This document shows positions 43,848 through 52,843 of a stretch of DNA of 64,000 nt, one piece after another; position 1 is the stretch's first letter, and every line of letters starts with the position of its first letter. A program made the position numbers and the translations under genes. This stretch comes from an uncultured Mediterranea sp. (GTDB taxonomy: Bacteria; Bacteroidota; Bacteroidia; Bacteroidales; Bacteroidaceae). The stretch is taken from the NCBI GenBank assembly GCA_945879145.1, contig CAMCUZ010000004.1, forward strand, positions 1-64,000, read 5' to 3'. Under the pieces are notes generated by a model, which saw nothing but the letters and a program-made list of their open reading frames with translations, did not search any database and had not been told where the DNA came from.

Positions 43848-46037
43848 TTATCTGATAAACAGCAATTCACGATATTTAGGAAGTGTCCACATCTGATTGT
43901 CAACAATCAGTTCGAGCTTGTCGATGTGGTAGCGAATCTCCTCCATGGCCGGAACAATCGTGTCGTGGTAGGCAATAGCCTTTTCGCGCTCTGACTCAAT
44001 CTTGTTGGCCACCTTGCGAGCCTCAATCATGGCATCTACATGCTCCTTGATGAAGGCGGTACGATCGGCAATCTCCTCAATCAGCTCCAGGTTCTTGGCT
44101 GAGAGCTTGGCAGCCTTTTCAGCCGGGAAGAGCTCCTTCATCTTATAGACGTTGTCAATCAACTCGCTCTGATACTGGGTAGCGACAGGGATGATATGGT
44201 TCATGGCCAGGTCGCCCAGCACGCGGGCCTCAATCTGAATCTTCTTGGTGTACATCTCCCACTTCACCTCGTTGCGGGCTTCAAGTTCCTTATGGGTCAT
44301 GACGCCGGTCTTCTCAAACATGGCCACACTTTCGGCTTTGAGATAGTTGTCGAAGATGACGGGTACACTCGTCTCGCAATCCAGACCGCGACGAGCAGCC
44401 TCGGCCTTCCATTCATCGCTATAGCCGTTGCCGTCAAAGTGGATAGGCTTACAGATCTTGATGTACTTACGGATGACATCCAGAATGGCCGTAATCTTTG
44501 GTTCACCTTTCTCAATCAAGGCATCGACCTCTTGCTTGAATTCAGCCAGCTGCTCGGCCAAGGCGGCGTTGAGAGCAATCATGGCGCTGGCGCAGTTGGC
44601 CTCGCTACCTACGGCACGGAACTCAAAGCGGTTGCCCGTGAAGGCGAAGGGGCTGGTGCGGTTGCGGTCGGTATTGTCAATCATCAGTTCAGGAATCTGC
44701 GGGATATCGAGCTTCATGCCCTGCTTGCCGCTGAGAGCGATCAATTCGTCGGTCGTACTCTCTTCAATATGATCCAGCACCTGGCTCAGCTGCTTACCCA
44801 AGAACGACGAAATGATGGCAGGGGGTGCCTCGTTGGCTCCCAGACGATGGGCATTCGTGGCACTCGAGATGGAGGCTTTCAGCAGGCCGTTGTGGCGATA
44901 AACCGCCATCAACGTGTTGACCACAAAGGTGATGAAGCGGAGGTTCTCTTCGGGCGTCTTGCCCGGAGCATGGAGCAGCACACCCGTATCGGTACCCAGC
45001 GACCAGTTGTTGTGCTTACCGCTACCGTTCACGCCCTTAAAGGGTTTTTCGTGCAACAACACGCGGAAACCATGGTTGCGAGCAATCTTACGCATCAAGC
45101 CCATGATGAGCATGTTGTGATCCACGGCCAGGTTGCACTCCTCGAAGATGGGAGCCAGTTCAAACTGGTTAGGAGCCACCTCGTTGTGGCGTGTCTTAAC
45201 AGGAATACCCAGCTTGAGCGCCTCAATTTCCAGGTCCTTCATGAAGGCAGCCACACGCGGGGGGATGGCGCCAAAATAGTGGTCTTCCAGCTGCTGGTTC
45301 TTGGCAGAATCGTGTCCAGTCAGGGTGCGACCCGTCATCAGCAGGTCAGGACGTGCAGCATAGAGACCTTCGTCCACCAAGAAATACTCCTGCTCCCAGC
45401 CCAGGTAGGCAAATACCTTCTTCACCTCGGGATCAAAATAGTGGCAAACCTCTACAGCAGCCTTATCCACCGCACGGAGGGCTTTGAGGAGTGGTGCCTT
45501 GTAGTCGAGTGACTCACCCGTATAAGCCACGAAGATGGTGGGGATGCAGAGTGTATCATCTACGATAAAGGCAGGCGACGAAGGATCCCAGGCAGAATAG
45601 CCACGTGCCTCGAAGGTGTTGCGGATACCGCCGTTGGGGAAGCTGGAAGCATCGGGCTCCTGCTGAACGAGCAGTTTTCCGGTAAATTCTTCCATCATAC
45701 CGCCCTTGCCGTCGTGCTCCACAAAGGCATCGTGTTTCTCGGCCGTACCCTCTGTCAAGGGGTGGAACCAGTGGGTATAGTGTGTAGCGCCCATCTCTAT
45801 GGCCCATTTCTTCATACCAGCAGCCACCTCATCGGCGATGCTGCGGTCCAGCGGAGCTCCGTTGTCGATTACGTCAATCAGCTTAGCATACACCTTACTG
45901 GGCAGGTAGCGGAACATCTTTTCCTTGTTGAACACGTACTTGGCAAAGTACTCCGAAGGACGTTCTTTAGGTACCGTCACTTCTAATGCGCGTTTCTTAA
46001 ACGCAGTCTCAACGACTCTGAATCTTAATTTAGACAT
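43848..46037 (-). CDS. glnN: Glutamine synthetase type III
   Basis: Makes glutamine from glutamate, ammonia and ATP. The 729-residue protein is the long GSIII type of Bacteroides. Visible are EEFTGKLLVQQEPDASSFPN, WEQEYFLVDEGLYAARPDLL, NEVAPNQFELAPIFEECNLA, HEKPFKGVNGSGKHNNWSLG and NRTSPFAFTGNRFEFRAVGS. It lies downstream of PII and AmtB on the same strand; an array of heptamers separates it from amtB. This trio is a nitrogen-assimilation cluster. Confidence 0.97.
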   Translation of the reverse strand: MSKLRFRVVETAFKKRALEVTVPKERPSEYFAKYVFNKEKMFRYLPSKVYAKLIDVIDNGAPLDRSIADEVAAGMKKWAIEMGATHYTHWFHPLTEGTAEKHDAFVEHDGKGGMMEEFTGKLLVQQEPDASSFPNGGIRNTFEARGYSAWDPSSPAFIVDDTLCIPTIFVAYTGESLDYKAPLLKALRAVDKAAVEVCHYFDPEVKKVFAYLGWEQEYFLVDEGLYAARPDLLMTGRTLTGHDSAKNQQLEDHYFGAIPPRVAAFMKDLEIEALKLGIPVKTRHNEVAPNQFELAPIFEECNLAVDHNMLIMGLMRKIARNHGFRVLLHEKPFKGVNGSGKHNNWSLGTDTGVLLHAPGKTPEENLRFITFVVNTLMAVYRHNGLLKASISSATNAHRLGANEAPPAIISSFLGKQLSQVLDHIEESTTDELIALSGKQGMKLDIPQIPELMIDNTDRNRTSPFAFTGNRFEFRAVGSEANCASAMIALNAALAEQLAEFKQEVDALIEKGEPKITAILDVIRKYIKICKPIHFDGNGYSDEWKAEAARRGLDCETSVPVIFDNYLKAESVAMFEKTGVMTHKELEARNEVKWEMYTKKIQIEARVLGDLAMNHIIPVATQYQSELIDNVYKMKELFPAEKAAKLSAKNLELIEEIADRTAFIKEHVDAMIEARKVANKIESEREKAIAYHDTIVPAMEEIRYHIDKLELIVDNQMWTLPKYRELLFIR

Positions 46038-46090
46038 ACTGTTTTAAGTTTTTGAGTTTATAAGATAGAAATTTCAAAGTTCAAAACAAA

Positions 46091-46143
46091 TTACTCGTAG
46101 CTCGTTACTCGTAGCTCGTAGCTCGTTACTAGTAACTCATAGC
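46091..46143. repeat. Heptamer array (CTCGTAG/CTCGTTA) touching the amtB stop
   Basis: About seven 7-bp units (TTACTCG, TAGCTCG) end at the base next to the amtB stop codon (46146-46144), between amtB and glnN. Confidence 0.85.
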
Positions 46144-47409
46144 TTAATTATTATACGTACCCTCTCCGTGCTCATAGATGTCAAGGCCCTCTTCTTCGAT
46201 GCGCTGTGGCACGCGCAGGCCATGAATCTTATCGAGCGACTTGAAGATGATAAATCCCATGCCAGCTGCCCAAGCACCTACTACGATGGCGCCAAAGAGC
46301 TGAGCTCCGAAGAATCCCCAACCATGACCATAGAACAAGCCTTCGCTCGTGGAGAAGAGACCGGTCAGGATCGTTCCCATGAATCCGCAGACACCATGTA
46401 CTGAGGAGGCACCTACGGGGTCGTCAATCTTGAGTACCTTGTCAATAAAATCTACGGCAAAAATCATCAGCACGCCACAGATGGCTCCAATCAAGGCAGC
46501 CCCAGCATCAGATACGCAGTCGCAACCAGCCGTGATACCTACCAAGCCAGCCAAGATACCGTTGAGTGTGAGGGAGAGTGAAGGTTTACCATACTTCAGC
46601 CAGCTGACCGCCAAGGCGAAGAAACCGCCTGCACAGGCAGCCAGGTTGGTGGTAAGGAAGACGTGCGAGATGGCAATCTGATCATCGGTCGTGGCAGCAG
46701 CCAGCTGTGAACCGGGGTTGAAGCCGAACCAGCCAAACCAGAGGATAAAGACACCCAGGGCAGCAATAGTCAAGTTATGACCAGGGATAGCGCGCGACTT
46801 GCCATCCTTGCCATACTTACCGATACGGGGACCCAGAATGGCAGCACCAACCAAGGCAATCCAGCCACCCACGCTATGCACAATCGTCGAACCGGCAAAG
46901 TCGTGGAACGTAGCGCCAAACGTTTCCGTCATGAACGAACCTTCATCGCCATTCATCAGCCAGCCACCACCCCAGGTCCAATGGCCACTAACGGGATAGA
47001 TCAGCACGCTAATGAAAATGGTATATACTAGATACATCGAGAATCTCGTACGCTCGGCCATAGCGCCACTCACGATGGTGGCTGCGGTAGCGCAGAACAC
47101 GGTCTGGAATATCAAGAACCCCTCGTTAGGCAAGTTGCCGCTATCGTAGAAGCTGCTGTCGAAGAGGCTGGGCAAGCCTACGAAATCGCCAGCACCAAAC
47201 ATCAGGCCAAAGCCGATGAACCAGAAGAGCAACGAGCCAAACATGAAATCGACGAAGTTCTTCATCAAGATGTTGGCCGTATTTTTTGAGCGGGTAAAAC
47301 CTGCCTCTACCAGCGCAAAGCCGGGTTGCATAAAGAAGACGAGCATGGCCGCCAAGAGCATCCATACGGTATTGATGCCATCAGCCAGTTGTATTGTAGT
47401 GGTATCCAT
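46144..47409 (-). CDS. amtB: Ammonium transporter
   Basis: A 421-residue inner membrane channel for NH3/NH4+. Eleven or so hydrophobic helices are visible, with FMQPGFALVEAGFTRSKNTA, GAMAERTRFSMYLVYTIFIS, WTWGGGWL, DFAGSTIVHSVGGWIALVGA (first pore His) and SSVHGVCGFMGTILTGLF (second pore His). The cytoplasmic tail ends EEEGLDIYEHGEGTYNN, a typical PII-interacting C-terminus. It follows the PII gene by 69 nt. Confidence 0.97.
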   Translation of the reverse strand: MDTTTIQLADGINTVWMLLAAMLVFFMQPGFALVEAGFTRSKNTANILMKNFVDFMFGSLLFWFIGFGLMFGAGDFVGLPSLFDSSFYDSGNLPNEGFLIFQTVFCATAATIVSGAMAERTRFSMYLVYTIFISVLIYPVSGHWTWGGGWLMNGDEGSFMTETFGATFHDFAGSTIVHSVGGWIALVGAAILGPRIGKYGKDGKSRAIPGHNLTIAALGVFILWFGWFGFNPGSQLAAATTDDQIAISHVFLTTNLAACAGGFFALAVSWLKYGKPSLSLTLNGILAGLVGITAGCDCVSDAGAALIGAICGVLMIFAVDFIDKVLKIDDPVGASSVHGVCGFMGTILTGLFSTSEGLFYGHGWGFFGAQLFGAIVVGAWAAGMGFIIFKSLDKIHGLRVPQRIEEEGLDIYEHGEGTYNN

Positions 47410-47478
47410 AATCTTTGTATTTGTTTAGTTTGATATGTGAGAATATTTCAATATGTAGTAGTGGTTTGTGCTACGCAG

Positions 47479-47835
47479 TTATCGCTCCTGTTCGGCATTA
47501 TAGAGGGCGATGTCGCCCCGCTCTCCTGTACGAATACGGATGGCATCTTCAATGGGGATGACGAAAATTCGTCCGTCGCCTATTTCACCCGTCTGTGCAG
47601 CCTGCAGGATAGCTTGTACCGTCTTCTCCGCATTCTTGTCGCGTACGACAATCGAAATGAGGATGCGCTCAATCGAGCTGGTATCGTACATCACTCCGCG
47701 GTAGATGCGCGCCTGGCGAGACTTGCCGATGCCGCGCACTTCGTAGTAAGAGAACCACTCGATGTCGGCCTCCAAGAGGGCATCTTTAACCTCCTCAAAC
47801 TTCGTTTTCCTGATAATTGCTTCAATCTTTTTCAT
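47479..47835 (-). CDS. glnK: PII nitrogen regulator (GlnB/GlnK)
   Basis: A 118-residue signalling protein that blocks AmtB when nitrogen is plentiful. The core is MKKIEAIIRKTKFEEVKDAL. The T-loop reads GIGKSRQARIYRGVMYDTSS, shorter or divergent compared with GlnB's GRQKGHTELYRG but with the tyrosine (IYRG) kept. The C-terminal signature GEIGDGRIFVIPIEDAIRIR is intact. Its place beside amtB suggests the GlnK role. Confidence 0.93.
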   Translation of the reverse strand: MKKIEAIIRKTKFEEVKDALLEADIEWFSYYEVRGIGKSRQARIYRGVMYDTSSIERILISIVVRDKNAEKTVQAILQAAQTGEIGDGRIFVIPIEDAIRIRTGERGDIALYNAEQER

Positions 47836-47856
47836 ACTCTATTACCTATTATATGA

Positions 47857-47988
47857 TTAAAAACTCATTCCAAATACAAAATAGGCCCCTTCCGAACGAG
47901 GATTCCAAATAGCCTTGGCCGAGACGGGCAGGGAGAAGCTGTCAAGTTGTACAAATAAATTAACTCGTTGTATTTGCTCTAACTTATC
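47857..47988 (-). pseudogene. C-terminal remnant of an outer membrane porin
   Basis: The minus strand from a TAG at 47991-47989 to a TAA at 47859-47857 encodes 43 residues with no start. The end, with FSLPVSAKAIWNPRSEGAYF, then VFGMSF, alternates polar and hydrophobic residues and ends in Phe like an outer membrane barrel strand. It lies directly upstream of the PII gene in the same direction. It is probably what remains after deletion of a porin gene once heading this nitrogen cluster. Confidence 0.6.
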
Positions 47989-48117
47989 CTAATTAACCTA
48001 TTAAAAAAAACTCCTTTTCTTCCTGATCATCTTGACCCTCTCTTCAAGATCTATTTGAACTGTACTGAACTACTTTTTCACTCTCCAAACTCCATTTCTC
48101 TTTTCCTCTTTTACATT

Positions 48118-49350
48118 TTAAATTAGCCAGCGCTGAAGCCGCTTCATGGCCTCCTGACAATCTTCGTGACTACCAAAGGCGGTCAAGCGAATGTACCCTT
48201 CGCCGCTGGGTCCGAAGCCCACGCCCGGGGTACCTACCACGTTGGCTTCGTAAAGCATCTGTTCGAAGAACTTCCAGGACCCCATCCCATCGGGCGTCTT
48301 GAGCCAGATGTATGGAGAATTTACCCCGCCGAATACCTTCAGGCCAGCCGCTTCAAGTCCCTTCTTCATCGTACGGGCATTCTCCATGTAGTAGTTGATG
48401 TTGTCACGTACCTGCTGTTTTCCTTCAGGTGAGTAGATTGCCTCCGCAGCACGCTGGGTGATGTAGCTGGCCCCATTGAACTTGGTACATTGGCGACGGT
48501 TCCAAAGCTTACCCAGGGGGATGCGGTCGCCCGTTAAGGTAGCAGCCGTCAGCTCCTTAGGCACCACGGTATAACCGCAACGCACGCCGGTAAATCCTGC
48601 CGTCTTAGAGAAGCTGCGAAACTCGATGGCACACTTCTTAGCGCCCTTGATTTCGTAGATGCTATGAGGTACGTTATCTTCTTGAATGAACGCCTCGTAG
48701 GCCGCATCAAAGAGAATGAGCGTATCGTTGGCCAGAGCGTAATCCACCCACTTCTTGAGCTGGTCTTTGGTGAGCGTGGTGCCTGTAGGATTGTTGGGAT
48801 AGCAGAGATAGACAATATCAATCCGCTTATCGGGGATGGCAGGGATGAAGTGGTTTTCTGCCGTACAAGGCATGTAGGTCACGTTACTCCACTTGCCATC
48901 GGGTTCGAGTACTCCGGCCCGTCCGCACATCACGTTGCTGTCGATATAAACCGGATAGATGGGGTCGGTCACACCCACGCTGTTGTCGTGACGAAGAATG
49001 TCGCCGATGTTACCCGTATCACTCTTGGCTCCGTCATTCACAAAGACTTCGCTCGGCGTGAGGTGAATACCCCGCGGCTGGAAGTCATTCTTGATGATGG
49101 CATCAATCAGGAAGTCATATCCCTGCTCAGGTCCATAGCCGCGAAAAGTCTTCTCGCTGGCCAATTCATCCACCGCCTTGTGCATGGCCTCGATGCAGGC
49201 CTGAGGGAGGGGACGCGTCACGTCGCCAATACCCAGTCTGATCAACGACTGCTTGGGGTGAGTAATCTTGAAACTATTGACTTTTTTTGCAATATCAGAG
49301 AAGAGATAACTTCCCGGTAACTTAAGGAAATGTTCGTTGACCAATGCCAT
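48118..49350 (-). CDS. dapL: LL-diaminopimelate aminotransferase
   Basis: A PLP aminotransferase converting tetrahydrodipicolinate to LL-diaminopimelate in one step. The 410-residue protein has LIRLGIGDVTRPLPQACIEA, FRGYGPEQGYDFL, DGAKSDTGNIGDIL (diagnostic for DapL), YLCYPNNPTGTTLT, and the Schiff-base Lys in FRSFSKTAGFTGVRCGY. It follows dapF by 36 nt, giving two consecutive lysine-pathway steps in one operon. Confidence 0.96.
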   Translation of the reverse strand: MALVNEHFLKLPGSYLFSDIAKKVNSFKITHPKQSLIRLGIGDVTRPLPQACIEAMHKAVDELASEKTFRGYGPEQGYDFLIDAIIKNDFQPRGIHLTPSEVFVNDGAKSDTGNIGDILRHDNSVGVTDPIYPVYIDSNVMCGRAGVLEPDGKWSNVTYMPCTAENHFIPAIPDKRIDIVYLCYPNNPTGTTLTKDQLKKWVDYALANDTLILFDAAYEAFIQEDNVPHSIYEIKGAKKCAIEFRSFSKTAGFTGVRCGYTVVPKELTAATLTGDRIPLGKLWNRRQCTKFNGASYITQRAAEAIYSPEGKQQVRDNINYYMENARTMKKGLEAAGLKVFGGVNSPYIWLKTPDGMGSWKFFEQMLYEANVVGTPGVGFGPSGEGYIRLTAFGSHEDCQEAMKRLQRWLI

Positions 49351-49386
49351 ATCTTTTGTTGTTTTATTGTTGTTAGTTGTTATTGT

Positions 49387-50238
49387 TTATTCTCTTATTT
49401 CTATTTTCCCATCAAAGACGATGGTAGCTGGGCCTGTCATCATCACATGACCCGTCGCTTCGTCCCAGGTGATTTCGAGTGTGCCACCATCCATCACGAT
49501 GCGTGAGTGGCGTGGACACCGGCCCGTCAAGGCAGCAGCTACAGCCGTAGCACAAGCACCTGTCCCGCAGGCCTGGGTGATACCTGATCCTCGCTCCCAC
49601 ACCCTCATGCGGAGGCCCCCGTCAGGCTGAGGCTCAACAAACTCTACGTTGATGCGGCCCGGGAAGAGCGGGTGATGTTCCAGCAATGGACCATCTTGGG
49701 TCAAATCGATATCAGCCAGATGCTCCACAAAAAGGACCAGGTGTGGATTACCCATAGAGACCGTAGTCCCTACATAGCGATGAGCTCCCGCAAAGATGGG
49801 CTGTTCACGCATGGGCTTCGCCCCCTGGCCGTCATAATCTGCCGGTTCATCTGCTGGGAGACCCATATCTACAGTTACGGATTGCACTTTATTCCTTTCG
49901 TTGAGATGCAGATTGAGCATTTTAATACCCGACAAGGTATCCAGCGCAATGCTGGTTTTGTCTGTTAGTCCATATTCATAGACATACTTTCCGATGCAAC
50001 GCGAGGCATTTCCACACATCATGGCTTCTGATCCGTCGGCGTTGAAGATGCGCATCGAGAAGTCAGCCTTGTCTGATGGACCGATCAGCACGAGGCCATC
50101 ACTACCAATACCCGTATGATACTTACTCCACTCCACAGCCAGCCGCTCTGGGTCAGATATCGGGAAGCGCTTGGTATCTACGTAGATGTAGTCGTTACCA
50201 GCTCCATGCATCTTTGTGAATTCGATTATCCTTGTCAT
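49387..50238 (-). CDS. dapF: Diaminopimelate epimerase
   Basis: Converts LL- to meso-diaminopimelate for lysine and peptidoglycan. About 283 residues from the ATG at 50238 ([20 protein letters not shown]). The two catalytic cysteines are in [19 protein letters not shown] and [23 protein letters not shown] at 50247 is an alternative start four codons earlier than the conserved beginning. A well-formed promoter lies upstream. Confidence 0.96.
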   Translation of the reverse strand: MTRIIEFTKMHGAGNDYIYVDTKRFPISDPERLAVEWSKYHTGIGSDGLVLIGPSDKADFSMRIFNADGSEAMMCGNASRCIGKYVYEYGLTDKTSIALDTLSGIKMLNLHLNERNKVQSVTVDMGLPADEPADYDGQGAKPMREQPIFAGAHRYVGTTVSMGNPHLVLFVEHLADIDLTQDGPLLEHHPLFPGRINVEFVEPQPDGGLRMRVWERGSGITQACGTGACATAVAAALTGRCPRHSRIVMDGGTLEITWDEATGHVMMTGPATIVFDGKIEIRE

Positions 50239-50286
50239 TTTGTTCATCAATCTTTGTTGGTTTTATCCTTTTGCCTTAAAACGCTG

Positions 50287-50316
50287 CAAAGATACGACAT
50301 TTTGTTTTCCAACAAA
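50287..50316 (-). promoter_or_regulatory. Promoter for dapF-dapL
   Basis: Minus-strand TTTG (50316-50313), an 18-nt spacer and TATCTTTG (50294-50287), 48 nt before the ATG. The remaining gap to 50520 is AT-rich with no gene; a small palindrome-like CTTATACC...TATATAAG lies near 50480-50500. Confidence 0.6.
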
Positions 50317-50523
50317 CATAATCTACTATCTTTTTTCTATAAAAAAGTATAATTAATTTCTATTCGATAGCAGAAGCAATATTCAAATTACAAATTGAAA
50401 GTATATTCATCTTGATAATTACAATATGATAATTGAATTTGATAAATTCAGATGATATGTCAATTCATCCTCTCCTTATACCTATTATATATAAGAGTGA
50501 CCTCCAACAAGTGGATATAAAAA

Positions 50524-50554
50524 AGCCCAAGGCTATGGATCAACCTTGGGCTTA
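50524..50554. terminator. Terminator after the peptidase operon
   Basis: A perfect 10-bp stem AAGCCCAAGG/CCTTGGGCTT with an 11-nt loop; on the minus strand it is followed by TTTTTT, so it ends transcription from the peptidase genes. Short TTACTAATCACTAATCAC heptamers follow at 50565-50585. Confidence 0.8.
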
Positions 50555-50595
50555 CTATACACGAATTACTAATCACTAATCACTTCAAAACGCAC

Positions 50596-52821
50596 TCATC
50601 GACCTCCAGCCGGCAGGTTGCGTAGCCAGAAATCGGCCATGGTGCGGCGCAAGTGGAGGGTGGTTCCTTGCCGTTCGCTGATACTGTGACTGCGCATGGG
50701 ATAAGAAACCTGATAGAACACCTTACCCAGACGCACCAGTTCGTTGACCATCATCTCGCAACTCTGGTAATGGACATTATCGTCACCTGTACCGTGAATC
50801 AGCAGCAGGTTGCCCTTCAACCCTTCCGCAAAATGGATGGGAGAACCTTTGCGATACCCCTCAGGATTGCGTTGCGGGGTGTCCATATAGCGCTCTTGAT
50901 AGATGGTGTCGTAGAGACGTTGGTCGGCCACAAAGGCCACGGCAATACCGGTATGGAATACGTCGGGGTAGCGGAACATGCAGTTCAACGTCTGACTGCC
51001 TCCTCCACTCCATCCGGTTATTCCCACTCGGCTCAAGTCGATATAGCTGTACTGACGGCCCAGGTCTTGGATACCCTGTGCCTGATCCCGGCTGGCCAGC
51101 ACACCCACTTCTCCATAGATGCATTTACGCCAAGCCCGTCCACGTGGAGTATTGGCACCACGGTTCTCGATGCTCACCACGATATAGCCCTGGTTGGCCA
51201 GATATTGGTGCCAAAGGCTTCCACCCTGCCAGACATCCTGCACGGTAGCGCTGGCGGGCTCACCATAGACATCGATAATGACGGGGTAGCGACGTGTAGA
51301 GTCGAAGTCAGCCGGTTTGATCATCCAGGCATCCAGCCAGAGGCTGTCGCTTTTGACTTTGACGAACTCTTTATCCTTGAGGCCAAGCGAAGCCCATTGC
51401 TCTTGGGCTCGGCTGTTGTCGGTAATCAGCTCCACCCGGCGATGCGACGGGAGAGCGATGCGGTCCACAACGGGTGGCATGGCCGCGTTGCTGAAGGTGT
51501 GAACAGCCCATCGTCCTCCTGGAGCCATGCTGTAGTGATGCTGTCCGCTCTGATCGGCAGGAGTGAGGCGACGCACCTCTCCCTTGCCAAAGAGCTTCGC
51601 CTCGTAGAGGTAACGCTGGGTGTAGTTATCGGGTGAGGCTATGAAATAGACCACACCCCGCTTGAGGTCCATGCCCAGCTCATCCACCACGTCGAAGTTT
51701 CCGCGCGTGATGGGCACCATCTGGCGTCCATCGCGGCTGATGCGGTAGATGTGTCGCCATCCATCGCGTTCACTCTGCCAGGTGAACCATTGGTTTCCTT
51801 TGAGCCAGGTCACCTGGTCGTTGGTCTCCAGCCAGGCGGCATCCGTATCGGTAAAGATGTTTTCTGCCTTACGTTCTCCTACGCGGGCAATCCATACTCG
51901 GTTGGTATTCTGCTGGCGGTTCATCTGCTGGATGAAGAGCTCCTGCGTACCGGGAATGAAGTCCATGCGGGGGATGTAGTTTTCGCGAGGGTCGCCGGGG
52001 AGTTCAATCCAAGTGGTCGCTCCGCCATCAGCCGACACGGTTCCTACCTTGACAGCCGCGTTGCGCGTACCCGCTTTGGGATAAGGGAAGCGCTGGATGG
52101 TGGGATAGATTGAATCGACATTATTGATGATATCAAACCATCCCGTACCGCTCGTATCACTCTGCCAATAGGCAATCGAGGTTCCATCGGGACTCCAGCG
52201 GAAGCCATCGCGGCAGCCAAACTCCTCCTCATAGACCCAGTCGAAGGTGCCGTTTACACACTCGGCGTTGCCATCGCTGGTCAGGGCCACCCGCTGGCCG
52301 TCGGCCAGGCGCTCCACGTAGATGTTGTTGCCACTCACGTAAGCGACGCGATCGGCCTGCGGAGCGAATTTGGCAAACATGAGCGAGGCCTCTGGCAGGC
52401 CTTTACCCAATTGTTGCAACCGTCCGTCGGCCAAGCGGAGCACCCAGTAGTCACCACGGGTGTCATAGCGCCACACCCTGCGGGTATTGGTATAGATCAA
52501 GACCTGCTCTTCCTTTTCATCCAGCTGGAAGCTGCGCACACGCAGCTGCTTGCCTGTAGCAGGATTGATCAACTGCTCAGCGGGGATGATGACCTGCCGT
52601 TGACCATCCTTGGCCTGGTAGGCCACCACCTCAAAGAGGCCATCCTTGCGGCGCTCCATCTGCGTGTAGCGCTCGCCGTCGGCCATCCAGCGTACCGAGC
52701 GTCCCCATTCTGTTTGAATCAAGTTTCCTCTCACAGCCTCTTCGAGCGTAGGCACATGTTGTGCCTGAACGGTCCAGGCCAATACAGCTCCCCAGAGAGC
52801 TGCAAGTAGTTTCCATTTCAT
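50596..52821 (-). CDS. Dipeptidyl peptidase IV-type serine peptidase (S9)
   Basis: Removes Xaa-Pro/Ala dipeptides from peptides in the periplasm. About 741 residues from the ATG at 52821 (MKWKLLAALWGAVLAWTVQA, signal peptide). The N-terminal eight-bladed propeller contains EEEFGCRDGFRWSPDGTSIA, the Glu-Glu that holds the peptide N-terminus. The hydrolase domain has the nucleophile in ITGWSGGGSQTLNCMFRYP, the Asp in LIHGTGDDNVHYQ and the His in YPMRSHSIS. The usual GWSYGG is GWSGGG here. Last gene of a three-peptidase operon. Confidence 0.93.
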   Translation of the reverse strand: MKWKLLAALWGAVLAWTVQAQHVPTLEEAVRGNLIQTEWGRSVRWMADGERYTQMERRKDGLFEVVAYQAKDGQRQVIIPAEQLINPATGKQLRVRSFQLDEKEEQVLIYTNTRRVWRYDTRGDYWVLRLADGRLQQLGKGLPEASLMFAKFAPQADRVAYVSGNNIYVERLADGQRVALTSDGNAECVNGTFDWVYEEEFGCRDGFRWSPDGTSIAYWQSDTSGTGWFDIINNVDSIYPTIQRFPYPKAGTRNAAVKVGTVSADGGATTWIELPGDPRENYIPRMDFIPGTQELFIQQMNRQQNTNRVWIARVGERKAENIFTDTDAAWLETNDQVTWLKGNQWFTWQSERDGWRHIYRISRDGRQMVPITRGNFDVVDELGMDLKRGVVYFIASPDNYTQRYLYEAKLFGKGEVRRLTPADQSGQHHYSMAPGGRWAVHTFSNAAMPPVVDRIALPSHRRVELITDNSRAQEQWASLGLKDKEFVKVKSDSLWLDAWMIKPADFDSTRRYPVIIDVYGEPASATVQDVWQGGSLWHQYLANQGYIVVSIENRGANTPRGRAWRKCIYGEVGVLASRDQAQGIQDLGRQYSYIDLSRVGITGWSGGGSQTLNCMFRYPDVFHTGIAVAFVADQRLYDTIYQERYMDTPQRNPEGYRKGSPIHFAEGLKGNLLLIHGTGDDNVHYQSCEMMVNELVRLGKVFYQVSYPMRSHSISERQGTTLHLRRTMADFWLRNLPAGGR

Positions 52822-52843
52822 AGGTGCGTAAATGTTATAAATT

